The translations under genes and the position numbers were made by a program. A model generated the notes under the pieces. It saw only the letters and a program-made list of their open reading frames with translations. It was not told where the DNA came from and ran no database searches. A DNA stretch of 36,621 nt from Erysipelotrichales bacterium (lineage in GTDB: Bacteria; Bacillota_I; Bacilli_A; Acholeplasmatales; WRBM01), in the NCBI GenBank assembly GCA_009784525.1, contig WRBM01000018.1:1-36621 (forward strand). The letters run 5' to 3'. Of the stretch, positions 24,573 through 33,815 are shown piece after piece. How positions within the stretch are numbered: position 1 is the stretch's first letter; each line of letters begins with the position of its first letter.

Positions 24573-25940
24573 TTAATCCCAAGTTACTTTATAATATCCA
24601 TTTTTAGCATCACCAATACGCTTTAGTAAACCTTTATCTTTAAGTTGTTTAACATTTTTATCGATGGCTCTAGTGGAAATTCCTAAGTCAGCTGCTAGGA
24701 CGGCAATTTTTATAAATTCATTTCCAGAAATTAACTCTAATATCCGTTTTTGAGTTTTATTGAGCCTTGCAAGAATCGTTGATAGTTCGTTGGTGGTTCG
24801 TTGATAGTTCGTTGACGACTCGTTGACAGTTTTATCTCTGCTTAAAAGTTTTAACACCCGTTCATCGTATTTAAACACTGCAGTTACAAAATTAGGCGAT
24901 ATAACAAAATCATCTTCCTTATAAATGCTCATAATTCTTTGCATGCCAGAGCCTAAGTGCTCTCCTAATTCCATATCGACAAAAACGCGCATAATTTCTC
25001 GATTACGCGGCAAACTTCTGCCCGCAAAAAACTCTTTTTCGGTCAGCCCTGATGGTAAACCACCTGTAGAGGTTATCTCAACCCGATCGGAATAAAATTC
25101 TACTACAGGAAAAGCACCATTAATATAATCATTATGTAAGATACTGTTTAAAGTTGCTTCACGCAATGCAGTATGATCTACCAATCTTGTTTCAATTCGA
25201 TTAGGGTAGGTTATTTCAATTGCTGTTTCATTATACATATTAAGACAATTTAACATATTATAGGCTGATTTAATTAAGCAACAACTTCCCAACTCTTGTT
25301 TATTTAAAATAACAGTTTTGTCTTTACCTGCGTATTTTACAACTCGCATAAAAGTTGAATTATTATCACTCATCAAATAAGCTGCATAATTATATTTACC
25401 ATCTTCCGTAAATAAATCAAGATTTTTGAGGAAATAATCACTATTTGCATTATGGCCCTTTTCTTGGTAAAAGATTTTTAATTGTTGAAAAGAGAGGTTT
25501 TGCCTCGGAGAAATTACTGTTTGTAATGTGCGACTTATTCGTCTGGCATACATAACATCAATTATATCTTGGCTCATTTGTGAGTTTTGGGTTCCTATTC
25601 TAGCATAACAGCCTTTTGGTGTCATACCGTATTTCCTAATATAAAATGGTTTTTCATAACCACTTGCGATTTTAATAACAAGATATTCCTTATTATTGTC
25701 TCCTAATTTTGGCGTAACCGTAAAAAGGCCTAAGGCTGACGGATAAATATTATTCTTAATTCTGTCGATAAAAGCAAGGGCTTCTTTATCATAGTTGGTC
25801 AATCCGCAAGCGATGCCATCAGCATCTACTCCTAACCACAATTCACCACCTTTAGTATTTAAAAAAGCAACAACACTTTTCTCTATATCATCTGTCATTT
25901 GACTTTTATATTCTCTAATATCTGTCTCTTGTAGTGTCAT
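24573..25940 (-). CDS. AlbA_2/Schlafen-type ATP-binding transcriptional regulator, copy 2
   Basis: The 455-residue protein has the same domain order as the gene at 8907-10193 but is only distantly similar and has native AT-rich codon use. AlbA_2 domain at ~1-130 (DIREYKSQMTDDIEKSVVAF, GGELWLGVDADG). HATPase_c_4 domain at ~255-350 (REATLNSILHNDY, STGGLPSG, GSGMQRIM). The linker at ~372-392, reading VNESSTNYQRTTNELSTIL, is encoded by 11-bp tandem repeats. The C-terminal winged helix (~393-455) includes FIKIAVLAADLGISTRAIDK. It probably represses or activates genes in response to an unknown signal. A run of five 11-bp units makes it prone to frameshift loss of the winged helix. Confidence 0.85.
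   Translation of the reverse strand: MTLQETDIREYKSQMTDDIEKSVVAFLNTKGGELWLGVDADGIACGLTNYDKEALAFIDRIKNNIYPSALGLFTVTPKLGDNNKEYLVIKIASGYEKPFYIRKYGMTPKGCYARIGTQNSQMSQDIIDVMYARRISRTLQTVISPRQNLSFQQLKIFYQEKGHNANSDYFLKNLDLFTEDGKYNYAAYLMSDNNSTFMRVVKYAGKDKTVILNKQELGSCCLIKSAYNMLNCLNMYNETAIEITYPNRIETRLVDHTALREATLNSILHNDYINGAFPVVEFYSDRVEITSTGGLPSGLTEKEFFAGRSLPRNREIMRVFVDMELGEHLGSGMQRIMSIYKEDDFVISPNFVTAVFKYDERVLKLLSRDKTVNESSTNYQRTTNELSTILARLNKTQKRILELISGNEFIKIAVLAADLGISTRAIDKNVKQLKDKGLLKRIGDAKNGYYKVTWD
24774..24828 (-). repeat. Five 11-bp tandem units inside the regulator gene
   Basis: Units on the plus strand: AATCGTTGATA, GTTCGTTGGTG, GTTCGTTGATA, GTTCGTTGACG, ACTCGTTGACA. Since 11 is not a multiple of three, each unit is read in a different frame, and gain or loss of one unit would shift the frame ahead of the winged-helix domain. 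Confidence 0.9.
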
Positions 25941-26120
25941 AATATCCCTTCCTATCCAAAATTAATCTTTTAATATTATTTTTAATCGTCGAAGTTGTAA
26001 ATATTATACTAAATATCAACAATTATTAAAAGGTAATTCAGAATAAATTTAATTCAAATCACTATAATTAATTTTTAAAGAAAAAAGTGAAAATTACTAC
26101 AATAATCAGCGAAAAAGTGA

Positions 26121-26126
26121 TATAAT
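26121..26126 (+). promoter_or_regulatory. -10 box of the tRNA-Leu gene
   Basis: TATAAT lies 10 bp before the tRNA start. No clear TTGACA-like -35 is present 17 bp upstream (TACAAT at 26098-26103 is the best match). Confidence 0.55.
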
Positions 26127-26136
26127 ATTATCTATT

Positions 26137-26221
26137 GCGGCTGTGGTGAAATTGGTATACACGCTATCTTGAGGGGGTAGTGACTTACGTCGTACGAGTT
26201 CGAATCTCGTCAGCCGCACCA
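26137..26221 (+). tRNA. tRNA-Leu (anticodon GAG)
   Basis: Acceptor stem GCGGCTG (26137-26143) pairs with CAGCCGC (26211-26217), followed by A and an encoded CCA. The anticodon stem CTATC/GGTAG encloses the loop TTGAGGG, giving anticodon GAG. A long variable arm (class II, TGACTTACGTCGT) precedes the T-arm ACGAG TTCGAAT CTCGT. All features fit tRNA-Leu reading CUC/CUU. Confidence 0.95.
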
Positions 26222-26284
26222 CATAACAACTAGCACAAGATGCGTTGTCGCAAACTCAAATCTCTTAATCACATGGGTAAGAAC

Positions 26285-26325
26285 AAAAGCCCCAGTTGCC
26301 TATCTTGGCTCTGCTGGGGCTTTTT
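26285..26325 (+). terminator. Terminator downstream of tRNA-Leu, probably bidirectional
   Basis: GCCCCAG (26289-26295) and CTGGGGC (26314-26320) form a 7-bp GC-rich stem, followed by T5 on the plus strand. A4 before the left arm gives T4 on the minus strand, so it can also end the converging minus-strand fragment at 26327-26610. Confidence 0.8.
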
Positions 26326-26326
26326 G

Positions 26327-26610
26327 CTATACTGTTTCGCTCATCTCTACTTCGCTTTTGAATACGAAGCACAGTTTTGTCTGCGTGCCGTCCGTGGTAG
26401 TTTCTTGTCTTTGGATTACCACTTTGTCTACGCTGGCTTGGAAGGTTGATGGTCGAAGGCTTGAATTGGATCTCTTATGATGTCGCCGAATAACTTGATT
26501 CGATATTCCATTAGTGCTTTCTCGTCTTCTATCTTGCGTGCGACGAACAGTTCTTGGCGTAGACTGTCTATTTCTCTGCCTAGGCGTTCCCACACCGCCG
26601 CCACTTTCAT
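26327..26610 (-). pseudogene. Frameshifted gene resembling the C-terminal end of a serine recombinase
   Basis: Two overlapping minus-strand frames together read as one protein. The first, from ATG 26610, gives VWERLGREIDSLRQELFVAR, then EYRIKLFGDIIRDPIQAF, then stops. The second frame gives TFQASVDKVVIQRQE, then TKLCFVFKSEVEMSETV, and ends at 26327. A helix, an 'AF..xVDKVVI' block and a final beta strand in this order are typical of the C-terminal ends of large serine recombinases. It has AAAGGA as ribosome site and follows a terminator, so it may instead be a small accessory gene of a mobile element. The frameshift lies between about 26450 and 26465. The position beside a tRNA gene supports an integrated-element origin. 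The assignment is tentative. Confidence 0.45.
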
Positions 26611-26637
26611 GGCGATTCCTTTTGATTTTTAGGCACG

Positions 26638-26661
26638 AAAAAACCGCCCTTGGTGAGCGGT
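26638..26661 (-). terminator. Terminator of the HTH membrane regulator gene
   Basis: ACCGC (26643-26647) and GCGGT (26657-26661) form a short GC-rich stem. On the minus strand it runs into T6. It starts 22 bp after the stop at 26683. Confidence 0.65.
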
Positions 26662-26682
26662 CTTTGCTTTTTAATTTAATTA

Positions 26683-27276
26683 TTACGCTACTGAACTTTC
26701 TTTCAGTTTGTCTTCTTTAATTCCCTTTACTAGGTTTAGCCATAACGAGAATGTCATAATTCTTACGATTGCAATGATAATTGGTAGTGTTGCGTTAATT
26801 ACCATCATTACCAAAAGCACGGTCGTTGCAATTTCATGCCAGTTCAAAAATGTTGAAAGCAAAAATAGCCCTATCCAAACTGCTGCTTGAAAAATGGTTA
26901 TGATGTTTAGGTTCTTCCACATTTTTGCACTTGTTGTTTCGTTGAACTCTTTTTTGAGTTCTTCTTGTTGTTCTTTTGTCATTTCGCTATAAGTTCTCCT
27001 TTTTTCGATTTCCCTTAATAGGCTCATGGAATTTTCTTCCGCTCGCTTTGCGACTTCTGCGGGTGGGACTTTTTCCCCACATAGTAATTCGGTGACTGAA
27101 ATTCCCAGTTCTTCGCTAAGCCTAAGCATTAACGATGAATCGGGTGTTCCTTTTCCGCATTCCCACTTGGAAACTGCCCTATCGGTCACATGAAGTCTTT
27201 TTGCAAGTTCGCTTTGCGTTAGCCTTTTTTCTTTTCGCATCTCGGCTATGAACGCACCTGTTTTGTCTATGTTCAT
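26683..27276 (-). CDS. XRE-family HTH regulator with membrane domain
   Basis: The 197-residue protein starts MNIDKTGAFIAEMRKEKRLT. Residues ~5-62 are a Cro/CI-type helix-turn-helix (LTQSELAKRLHVTDRAVSKW, then ECGKGTPD), followed by a charged helix (~75-115). Two hydrophobic segments lie near 122-140 and 147-168 (TIFQAAVWIGLFLLSTFL; TTVLLVMMVINATLPIIIA). It is thus a DNA-binding protein tethered to the membrane. ATG 27276 is preferred to the longer frame because GAAGGAGG lies 8 bp upstream and the N-terminus fits the family. GC content is higher than in flanking genes, suggesting transfer along with the recombinase-like fragment. Targets are unknown; proteins of this layout are found in clostridial genomes and mobile elements. 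Confidence 0.85.
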   Translation of the reverse strand: MNIDKTGAFIAEMRKEKRLTQSELAKRLHVTDRAVSKWECGKGTPDSSLMLRLSEELGISVTELLCGEKVPPAEVAKRAEENSMSLLREIEKRRTYSEMTKEQQEELKKEFNETTSAKMWKNLNIITIFQAAVWIGLFLLSTFLNWHEIATTVLLVMMVINATLPIIIAIVRIMTFSLWLNLVKGIKEDKLKESSVA

Positions 27277-27367
27277 GTCGTGTGCCTCCTTCTCACTCTT
27301 ATATTTTACTATTTTTCGAATACTTATTCCAGCGTTTAAGCCCAACGAATCGTTGAGTTTTGTATTT

Positions 27368-27511
27368 TTAAGGAATTTCAGTCGACTTTTCGAAACGCTC
27401 GGCGATGCGGTCGTCCAAGCCTTTTAGTTTTCGGATCGCGCTTAAGAACCGAGTACCTCGGAAGTTGCTTGTGCCGAAGTTAAGAATGTAAAACGATTTG
27501 CCAATAGCCAT
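27368..27511 (-). CDS. Small 47-codon ORF, possibly a C-terminal remnant
   Basis: The frame reads MAIGKSFYILNFGTSNFRGT, then RFLSAIRKLKGLDDRIAERF, then EKSTEIP and stop. Amino-acid composition, GC-rich third positions and a GGAAG element about 10 bp before the ATG make it look like real coding sequence of the foreign island. The family is not recognised. It may be a small basic protein or the last exon-like scrap of a longer gene cut at the junction with the AT-rich native DNA at about 27511. Confidence 0.4.
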   Translation of the reverse strand: MAIGKSFYILNFGTSNFRGTRFLSAIRKLKGLDDRIAERFEKSTEIP

Positions 27512-27549
27512 TGAAAACAACTTCCAGATTTATTAAGCCAACATTACCT

Positions 27550-27921
27550 ATGAATATTATATCCAGAAAATCAAAAAATAAAATCATGAAAAAATATCAT
27601 GATTATAGATTTTATACTACCGACCTAAGCGGCCGGATTATTAACTTGCCCAGATTTATTGAAGATGAAATTGAAAAAGATCTCCAATGGATGAGTGAGT
27701 TTTCCGAACAATTTAGCACTTGGTATTCAAAGGATAGTTGTTATGTCATCGTGCTACATAAACATGAAAGTTTTGATGACATTTTTAAAGAGTTACCTTT
27801 TCTGAAAAATCAAAAACCAGAATCGGAAAATAAATGGGGCAGAAAATATCCAATAGGCGATGCCGGAAATTTTATTTCTGTCTATAAATCCTATCTAAAG
27901 GAACTTAAGACCTATAAATAA
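27550..27921 (+). CDS. Unknown 123-residue protein, start uncertain, possibly 5'-truncated
   Basis: No family is recognised. The clear part starts MKKYHDYRFYTTDLSGRII (ATG 27586) and continues with acidic and aromatic segments (EKDLQWMSEFSEQFSTWYS) and KWGRKYPIGDAGNFISVYK near the end. It is soluble, without signal peptide. Neither ATG 27550, ATG 27586 nor an upstream TTG at 27511 has a convincing ribosome site. The gene begins just at the edge of the higher-GC island, so its original 5' end may have been lost by insertion. It is followed after 93 bp by the GNAT gene, which has its own -10. Confidence 0.6.
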   Translation: MNIISRKSKNKIMKKYHDYRFYTTDLSGRIINLPRFIEDEIEKDLQWMSEFSEQFSTWYSKDSCYVIVLHKHESFDDIFKELPFLKNQKPESENKWGRKYPIGDAGNFISVYKSYLKELKTYK

Positions 27922-27968
27922 TCTTTTGACTTTGTTTGATTATTCTTTAATTATTTACGCTTTCGTGA

Positions 27969-27974
27969 TATAAT
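27969..27974 (+). promoter_or_regulatory. -10 box of the GNAT gene
   Basis: TATAAT lies 40 bp before the ATG at 28015. No good -35 is found 17 bp upstream. GAAAGGA, 8 bp before the ATG, is the ribosome site. Confidence 0.5.
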
Positions 27975-28014
27975 TAGCCTTAAATCTAAATTTACCAACG
28001 AAAGGATAAATAAT

Positions 28015-28902
28015 ATGTTTTTAACAATATACAGTGACATTAAAACTTTTTATAAAGATACATACGAAATATTAATGCGACAAGAAGCACAAAATGTAAT
28101 TCCTTTAGGTAATGTCATTCTCGGTAATGAAGGAAAAGATAAAACCGATTGGCGTGATCCTGCTAACTGGTTTATGGCCGCTGTTTCTAATAATAAAGAA
28201 ATACTTCTTACAGCTATTATGACGCCACCACATAACTTAACTTTATATGCAACTGATAATATAAATGATGAGTTAGCGCTAAAGTGCCTGTTGGAAGGTA
28301 TAATAAAAAATAACATTAATATTCCCGGTGTCATGGCGGAAAAATCTTTGGCCGAAATGTTTGCTCAAGCATATTCTAAAACATATGGAGTTACTTATAA
28401 AATTAATACAAATCAACGGATTTATGAACTTTTAAAAGTAAACACAGAAATTGCAAATATTGGTTCTACGCGTTTAGCAAATCAAAAAGATTTATCATTT
28501 TTGCCTTATTGGATGAAAGGATTCGATAATGACTGTTTTGGCGATACCTTAGATACAGGAACTGATATAAATAAATATATCTACCGAATGTCAGGCAATA
28601 ATCTTTATATTTTAGAAGATCAGGATATTCCTGTAACTATGACAAAAATCAGCCGCCAATTACAGACTGTATGTGTGATTGGCATGGTATATACACCTCC
28701 ATACTTTCGTGGAAAAGGTTATGCTACTGCTTGTGTAGCTGCTGTAAGTCAATTCGCTTTAGACCGCGGCTTTAAGAAATGTGTATTATATACTGATTTA
28801 GCTAATCCGACTTCTAACAACATCTATATGAGAATCGGTTATAAACCAATTTGTGATTCGACAGAAATAAAATTTAGCAAAACAAATAAACAGATTCATT
28901 AA
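28015..28902 (+). CDS. GNAT-family N-acetyltransferase
   Basis: The protein has 295 residues. The C-terminal half is a GNAT domain: the acetyl-CoA-binding motif A reads VYTPPYFRGKGYATACVAAV (about residues 221-240, RGKGYA being the pyrophosphate loop), followed by CVLYTDLANPTSNNIYMRIGY, the usual motif B with the NPxSNxxYxxxGY signature. The N-terminal ~130 residues form a second, degenerate GNAT-like domain, as in the larger two-lobed acetyltransferases of Bacilli. The substrate is unknown; antibiotic, amine or peptide acetylation are all possible. It stands alone between its own -10 and a strong terminator. Confidence 0.88.
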   Translation: MFLTIYSDIKTFYKDTYEILMRQEAQNVIPLGNVILGNEGKDKTDWRDPANWFMAAVSNNKEILLTAIMTPPHNLTLYATDNINDELALKCLLEGIIKNNINIPGVMAEKSLAEMFAQAYSKTYGVTYKINTNQRIYELLKVNTEIANIGSTRLANQKDLSFLPYWMKGFDNDCFGDTLDTGTDINKYIYRMSGNNLYILEDQDIPVTMTKISRQLQTVCVIGMVYTPPYFRGKGYATACVAAVSQFALDRGFKKCVLYTDLANPTSNNIYMRIGYKPICDSTEIKFSKTNKQIH

Positions 28903-28916
28903 ATAAAAATTATAAA

Positions 28917-28950
28917 TAGGATGGCTATTATATTTTGCCATCCTATTTTT
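28917..28950 (+). terminator. Terminator of the GNAT gene
   Basis: TAGGATGGC (28917-28925) and GCCATCCTA (28937-28945) form a perfect 9-bp stem followed by T5. It lies 14 bp after the stop codon. Confidence 0.9.
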
Positions 28951-28967
28951 GTATATTGTCAATCCAG

Positions 28968-29008
28968 AAAAAAGGAATGACTTTTATTCAATTAGAAATC
29001 ATTCCTTT
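28968..29008 (-). terminator. Terminator of the pcrA-ligA-uvrA operon
   Basis: AAAGGAATGA (28971-28980) and TCATTCCTTT (28999-29008) form a perfect 10-bp stem. On the minus strand it runs into a T-rich tract (TTTTTTC). It starts 8 bp after the uvrA stop and converges with the GNAT terminator. Confidence 0.9.
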
Positions 29009-29016
29009 ATAGAAAT

Positions 29017-31848
29017 TTATAATCTTCTTGAAGCCTGAAGATGCTTTTTCAAGAACTGCCCGGTATAACTGAGTTTACTTTCTGTAAGGCCATCAACACT
29101 ACCAGTATAAATAATCTGACCGCCTTTATTGCCTCCCTCATAACCAAGATCAATAATATGATCCGCACACATAATGACATCAAGATTATGCTCAATAATA
29201 ATAACTGTTGCGCCTTCGTCAGCGATTTTATTAATAACTTTTAATAAACGTTTGATATCATCTGTATGAAGTCCGGTTGTCGGCTCATCTAAAATATATA
29301 ATGTCTTATCACTAATTCTTCTATGCAACTCTGATGCTAGTTTAACCCTTTGCGCTTCTCCGCCTGATAAAGTCAGTGAAGACTGACCAAGTTTTAAATA
29401 ACCTAATCCAACATCAAATAAAGTTTGCAGTTTCTCTTTGATTTTATAGATATTCTTAAAAAACTCTAAAGCACTCTCAATTGTCATATCAAGTATATCC
29501 GCAATACTTTTATCTTTATATTTAATATCTAAAGTTTCTCTGTTATATCTCTTACCTTTACAGACATCACAGACAACAAAAACATCAGGTAAAAAATGCA
29601 TGGATATCCGTTTAACTCCGTCACCACCACAATGTTCGCATCGACCGCCTTTAACATTGAAAGAAAAACGACCTTTTTCATAACCTCGTAATTTAGCCTC
29701 TGAGGTATGGGTAAATATATCTCTGATATCATCAAATACTCCTGTATAAGTTGCAGGGTTACTTCTTGGCGTCCTACCAATTGGTGATTGTGAGATATCA
29801 ATGATTTTTTCAATATAATTTAATCCATCAATACTTTCAAATTTACCAGGTAAGTCTTTTGATTTATATAAATGGTTATGAATTGCCCGATATAAAATTT
29901 GGTTTACCAGTGTACTTTTACCGCTACCACTAACTCCTGTTACACAGGTGATTGTACCTAAAGGAAATTTAGCATCAACATTTTTAAGATTATTTTCCGT
30001 ACAACCTTTAACAACTAAAAAGTTACCATTGCCCGGACGATTTACAGTTGGTTTTTCGATTCTTTCTTTTCCTGCTAAATAACGACCAGTCAAACTATTG
30101 TCATCTTGCATTACTTCCAATGGCGTACCAGCCGCAACAACATAACCGCCATGAATTCCTGCTCCAGGTCCGATATCAATTAAGTAATCAGCTTCAAGCA
30201 TCGTTTCTTCATCGTGCTCTACTACGATTAAAGTATTATCAAGGTCACGCATTTTCTTTAGGGTATTAATTAGTTTTTCGTTATCCCGTTGATGAAGGCC
30301 AATAGAAGGCTCATCTAAAACATATAAAACACCTGATAGTTGTGAACCAATCTGGGTAGCTAGTCTGATTCGTTGCGCCTCACCACCAGAAAGAGTCATA
30401 GCTGCTCTGGAAAGCGTTAAATAATCTAAACCGACATCAATTAAAAAGCGAATCCGATCTTTGATTTCTTTAATTGCTAATTCAGCAATCTTTGCTTTTT
30501 CCGGATCAAGCTTTAGATTAACAATAAAATCCATTAAGCCAGTAATTGGCATGCTCATCAAATCGCTGATATTCTTATTAGCTATCTTAACATGTAAAAC
30601 CATCGGATTAAGACGCTTTCCTTTACAGACCGGACATTCGCTTTCAATCATAAAGCCATCAATCCAATCTCTAATCCATTCCGAACTTGTTTCTGCATAT
30701 CGCCTTTGAAAATGGGTAATTATACCTTCAAAATCATCGGTTTTTTCATGAACACGCCCTGAAGTTGACTTTAATTTAAAATGAATCTTTTCCTTTGTCC
30801 CGTAAAGTAAAATTTTCTTATGAGCTTCTGATAATTTTTCAAAAGGCATATTCATATCAATTTTAAAGTGCTGACAAACCGTTTCTAAAGTACTCATTGA
30901 AAGATTATTATTATCGACATTTTTATATGGCAAAATCGCGCCTTTATTAATACTTAATTTCTTATTAAGAATCAAATCTTCCGATATTTCTGATTTTCTT
31001 CCTAGTCCATTACAATGTGAACAAGCCCCAAGCGGTGAATTAAAAGAAAAAAGTCTTGGCTCAAGTTCATTCAAACTGTAATCACAAATCTTACAAGCAT
31101 ACTTCTCACTAAAAATTAGCTCTTTTTCATTCATTGTATCACAGATAACTTTACCATTAGCTAACTTTAAAGCTGTCTCCACTGAATCAGCGACTCGGGA
31201 ACGAACATCATCTTTTATAACAATCCTATCGATAACAACATCAATTTTATGTTTTTTGTTTTTATCTAATTCAATCGCTGAATCTAGCTCTACAAGCTCG
31301 CCATTGATTTTCGCTCTCACAAATCCATCTTTGATTAAACTCTCAATTGTTTTCTTGTGCGTTCCTTTTTCCAGATTCACTACTGGCGCTAAAATCATAA
31401 TTCTGCTATCAGTTTCTAATTCCAGAATTTTATTAATGATTTCTTCTGCGCTTTGGGATTCAATTGGTTCGTTATGAGTAATACAATGAGGGGTTCCGAT
31501 TCGCGCAAAAAGAATTCGGAAGTAATCATATATTTCTGTTACAGTCCCAACTGTTGAACGTGGGTTTTTGCTTGTTGATTTCTGATCAATAGAAATGCTT
31601 GGGCTCAAGCCTTCTATAGAATCAACTAAGGGTTTTTCCATATTGCCTAGAAATTGTCTGGCATAGCTACTTAAAGACTCGACATAACGTCTTTGTCCTT
31701 CTTGATAAATTGTATCAAAAGCCAACGAACTTTTTCCACTTCCGGAAAGTCCTGTCATAACGACTAATTTATTTTTTGGTATTTCGATACTGACATTCTT
31801 TAAATTATTTTCCCGGGCACCAATGATCCGGATTTTATCATTATTCAT
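29017..31848 (-). CDS. uvrA: Excinuclease ABC subunit A
   Basis: UvrA is the damage-sensing ATPase dimer of nucleotide-excision repair and loads UvrB. The 943-residue protein has the full family layout. The first Walker A is GLSGSGKSS near residues 33-41. A zinc finger has CKIC and CSHC pairs around 255-282. The first ABC signature is [12 protein letters not shown]. The second Walker A is [10 protein letters not shown], the second zinc finger is CEHCGGDG with CDVCKGKR, and the second signature is [12 protein letters not shown]. The C-terminus is intact. Its ATG overlaps the ligA stop as ATGA, with AAAGGA upstream, so it is translated from the operon mRNA. Sequence and length are ordinary. Confidence 0.98.
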   Translation of the reverse strand: MNNDKIRIIGARENNLKNVSIEIPKNKLVVMTGLSGSGKSSLAFDTIYQEGQRRYVESLSSYARQFLGNMEKPLVDSIEGLSPSISIDQKSTSKNPRSTVGTVTEIYDYFRILFARIGTPHCITHNEPIESQSAEEIINKILELETDSRIMILAPVVNLEKGTHKKTIESLIKDGFVRAKINGELVELDSAIELDKNKKHKIDVVIDRIVIKDDVRSRVADSVETALKLANGKVICDTMNEKELIFSEKYACKICDYSLNELEPRLFSFNSPLGACSHCNGLGRKSEISEDLILNKKLSINKGAILPYKNVDNNNLSMSTLETVCQHFKIDMNMPFEKLSEAHKKILLYGTKEKIHFKLKSTSGRVHEKTDDFEGIITHFQRRYAETSSEWIRDWIDGFMIESECPVCKGKRLNPMVLHVKIANKNISDLMSMPITGLMDFIVNLKLDPEKAKIAELAIKEIKDRIRFLIDVGLDYLTLSRAAMTLSGGEAQRIRLATQIGSQLSGVLYVLDEPSIGLHQRDNEKLINTLKKMRDLDNTLIVVEHDEETMLEADYLIDIGPGAGIHGGYVVAAGTPLEVMQDDNSLTGRYLAGKERIEKPTVNRPGNGNFLVVKGCTENNLKNVDAKFPLGTITCVTGVSGSGKSTLVNQILYRAIHNHLYKSKDLPGKFESIDGLNYIEKIIDISQSPIGRTPRSNPATYTGVFDDIRDIFTHTSEAKLRGYEKGRFSFNVKGGRCEHCGGDGVKRISMHFLPDVFVVCDVCKGKRYNRETLDIKYKDKSIADILDMTIESALEFFKNIYKIKEKLQTLFDVGLGYLKLGQSSLTLSGGEAQRVKLASELHRRISDKTLYILDEPTTGLHTDDIKRLLKVINKIADEGATVIIIEHNLDVIMCADHIIDLGYEGGNKGGQIIYTGSVDGLTESKLSYTGQFLKKHLQASRRL

Positions 31849-33815
31849 ACTATTAATCCTTTTAATTCCTCTTCTTCAATAATTCTAACACCAAACTCTT
31901 TGGCTTTATCTAATTTTGTGCCAGCCTCTTTACCACAAATTAAAAAATCAAGTTTCTTCGATACACTATTTAAGACCTTAGCACCTAGATTTTCCAGAGT
32001 TTCAGTTAGTTCATTTCTTTTGATATTTTCTAAAGTTCCCGTAATAACAACACTCTTTCCGGAAAAAAAGTGATCGGTCTTGATTTCAACTCCATCATAA
32101 ACAGTATTAATGCCATAACTTTTAATTTTTTCAATAATCGCCGGATTTTCCTGAAAAAAGATTGTTACATTAAAACTGATTATTTCACCAATATCCATTA
32201 TCGCATTAAGCTCTTCAGCTGTTGCCTGACTCAAACGTTCAAGGCTTCTAAAACTTTTGGCTAATACTTTAGCTGCTTTCGCTCCGACATTTCTGATACC
32301 TAATCCAAACAACAACTTATCTAATGAGTTATTTTTACTTGATTCAACATTGTCCAGAATCTTTTGAATTGATTTCACTCCCAGTCCCGGAAGTTCAATC
32401 AGCTCTTCATAACGATTTTTTAATTCATAGATATCAAAGATATTCTTTAAAAAACCTTTTTCATAGAATTGTTCTAATATTTTTTCGCCCATTGATTCAA
32501 TATTCATAGCGTTGCGCTCACAAAAATGCCTTAATGACGCCAATTCCTTTTCCGGACATGACTTATTTAAGCAAAAATGTTCCGCATCTTTCTTAACAAG
32601 TTCAAAATCACAACTAGGACAATTATTAATCATTGTAAATGCTTCTAACTGATAAAATTCTTCGTCTTTAATCGTTTCCGCGACTTCAGGAATAACATCA
32701 CCTGCTTTTTGGATAACAACCGAAGCACCAATTCTGATATCTTTCAGTTTGCAGTAGTCTTCGTTATGCAGTGTTGCCCTCTTAATCGTTGAACCACTTA
32801 AAAAAACTGGCTCAAGTTCACAGACTGGTGTAATAGAACCGGTTCTTCCGACTTGGAAGGTTATGCCAAGAATTTTAGTTGTGGCCTGTTCGGCTTGAAA
32901 TTTATAAGCTATGGCCCATTTTGGATGTTTAGAGGTATAGCCGATTGTTTCATGGGCTTTCAACTCATTAACTTTAATTACGATACCATCAATTTCATAA
33001 TCAAGTTCATTTTTTTGTCTTTCAAACTCTGATACATAAGCAATCATTTCCTCAACATTTTTTACTATACGTCCTAACGGATTCGTATTTAATCCTAACT
33101 CTTCAAATAAAGCCAGGACCTCGTGTTGATAGTTATAATCTTTGGCATCTACTAAATTATATAAAAAGATATTTAAATTTCTTTTCGCAACAATCTTCGA
33201 ATCTAACTGTCTTAAAGTTCCTGCTGCCGCATTTCTGGGATTTTGAAAAAGCATCTCTTCATTAGCTTTTCTTTCTTCATTCAGCTTTTCAAAACTTTTC
33301 TTCGGCATATAAACTTCACCGCGAACTTCAAAAGATAAAGGCTTTGAAAGTTGATGAGGTAAAGTTTTAATCGTTTTAATGTTTTCAGTAATATTCTCGC
33401 CAACCTGGCCATCTCCACGAGTTGAAGCGACATTAAGTTTGCCATCTATATACTCTAAGTTAACTGCCAAGCCATCAATTTTCAGTTCACAACTATAAGT
33501 AGGATTCGGATATTCCTTTTGGATACGCTCATCAAACTTTCTTAAATCATCAGCGGAAAAGGCATTGTTCAAGCTAAGCATTGGTTGTTTATGAATAACT
33601 TTTTCGAACTTTTCAGAAACAAAACCACCAACCTTTTGTGTTGGCGAATTTGGACTTAAAAACTTTGGATGTTCTTCTTCGAGTCTTTTTAATTCCTGAA
33701 GTAAGTGATCGTATTCATTGTCACCTAAAGAAGGATTATCATTCTTAAAATAATCTATATTGGCCTTATTTAGAATTCTTACTAATTCTTCAATTCTTTT
33801 TTGTGACGCACTCAT
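31845..33815 (-). CDS. ligA: NAD-dependent DNA ligase
   Basis: LigA seals nicks in replication and repair using NAD+. The 656-residue protein contains, in order: domain Ia ([18 protein letters not shown]-binding) and the adenylation motif KIDG with the nucleotide-accepting lysine at 112. Then come the OB fold ([18 protein letters not shown]) and a four-cysteine zinc finger (CPSC at ~402, later C..SCPEK). Helix-hairpin-helix repeats and a C-terminal BRCT domain ([20 protein letters not shown]) complete it. The start lies 26 bp inside pcrA, with GGAGG before the ATG, so translation is coupled. Nothing is missing. Confidence 0.98.
   Translation of the reverse strand: MSASQKRIEELVRILNKANIDYFKNDNPSLGDNEYDHLLQELKRLEEEHPKFLSPNSPTQKVGGFVSEKFEKVIHKQPMLSLNNAFSADDLRKFDERIQKEYPNPTYSCELKIDGLAVNLEYIDGKLNVASTRGDGQVGENITENIKTIKTLPHQLSKPLSFEVRGEVYMPKKSFEKLNEERKANEEMLFQNPRNAAAGTLRQLDSKIVAKRNLNIFLYNLVDAKDYNYQHEVLALFEELGLNTNPLGRIVKNVEEMIAYVSEFERQKNELDYEIDGIVIKVNELKAHETIGYTSKHPKWAIAYKFQAEQATTKILGITFQVGRTGSITPVCELEPVFLSGSTIKRATLHNEDYCKLKDIRIGASVVIQKAGDVIPEVAETIKDEEFYQLEAFTMINNCPSCDFELVKKDAEHFCLNKSCPEKELASLRHFCERNAMNIESMGEKILEQFYEKGFLKNIFDIYELKNRYEELIELPGLGVKSIQKILDNVESSKNNSLDKLLFGLGIRNVGAKAAKVLAKSFRSLERLSQATAEELNAIMDIGEIISFNVTIFFQENPAIIEKIKSYGINTVYDGVEIKTDHFFSGKSVVITGTLENIKRNELTETLENLGAKVLNSVSKKLDFLICGKEAGTKLDKAKEFGVRIIEEEELKGLIV

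Noticed and set aside
26222-26262. Sequence after tRNA-Leu resembling a degenerate copy of the tRNA 3' end (ACTCAAATCTC)
   Set aside because: Only about 9 of 12 bases match and the order of flanks is not kept, too weak to call an attachment-site repeat.
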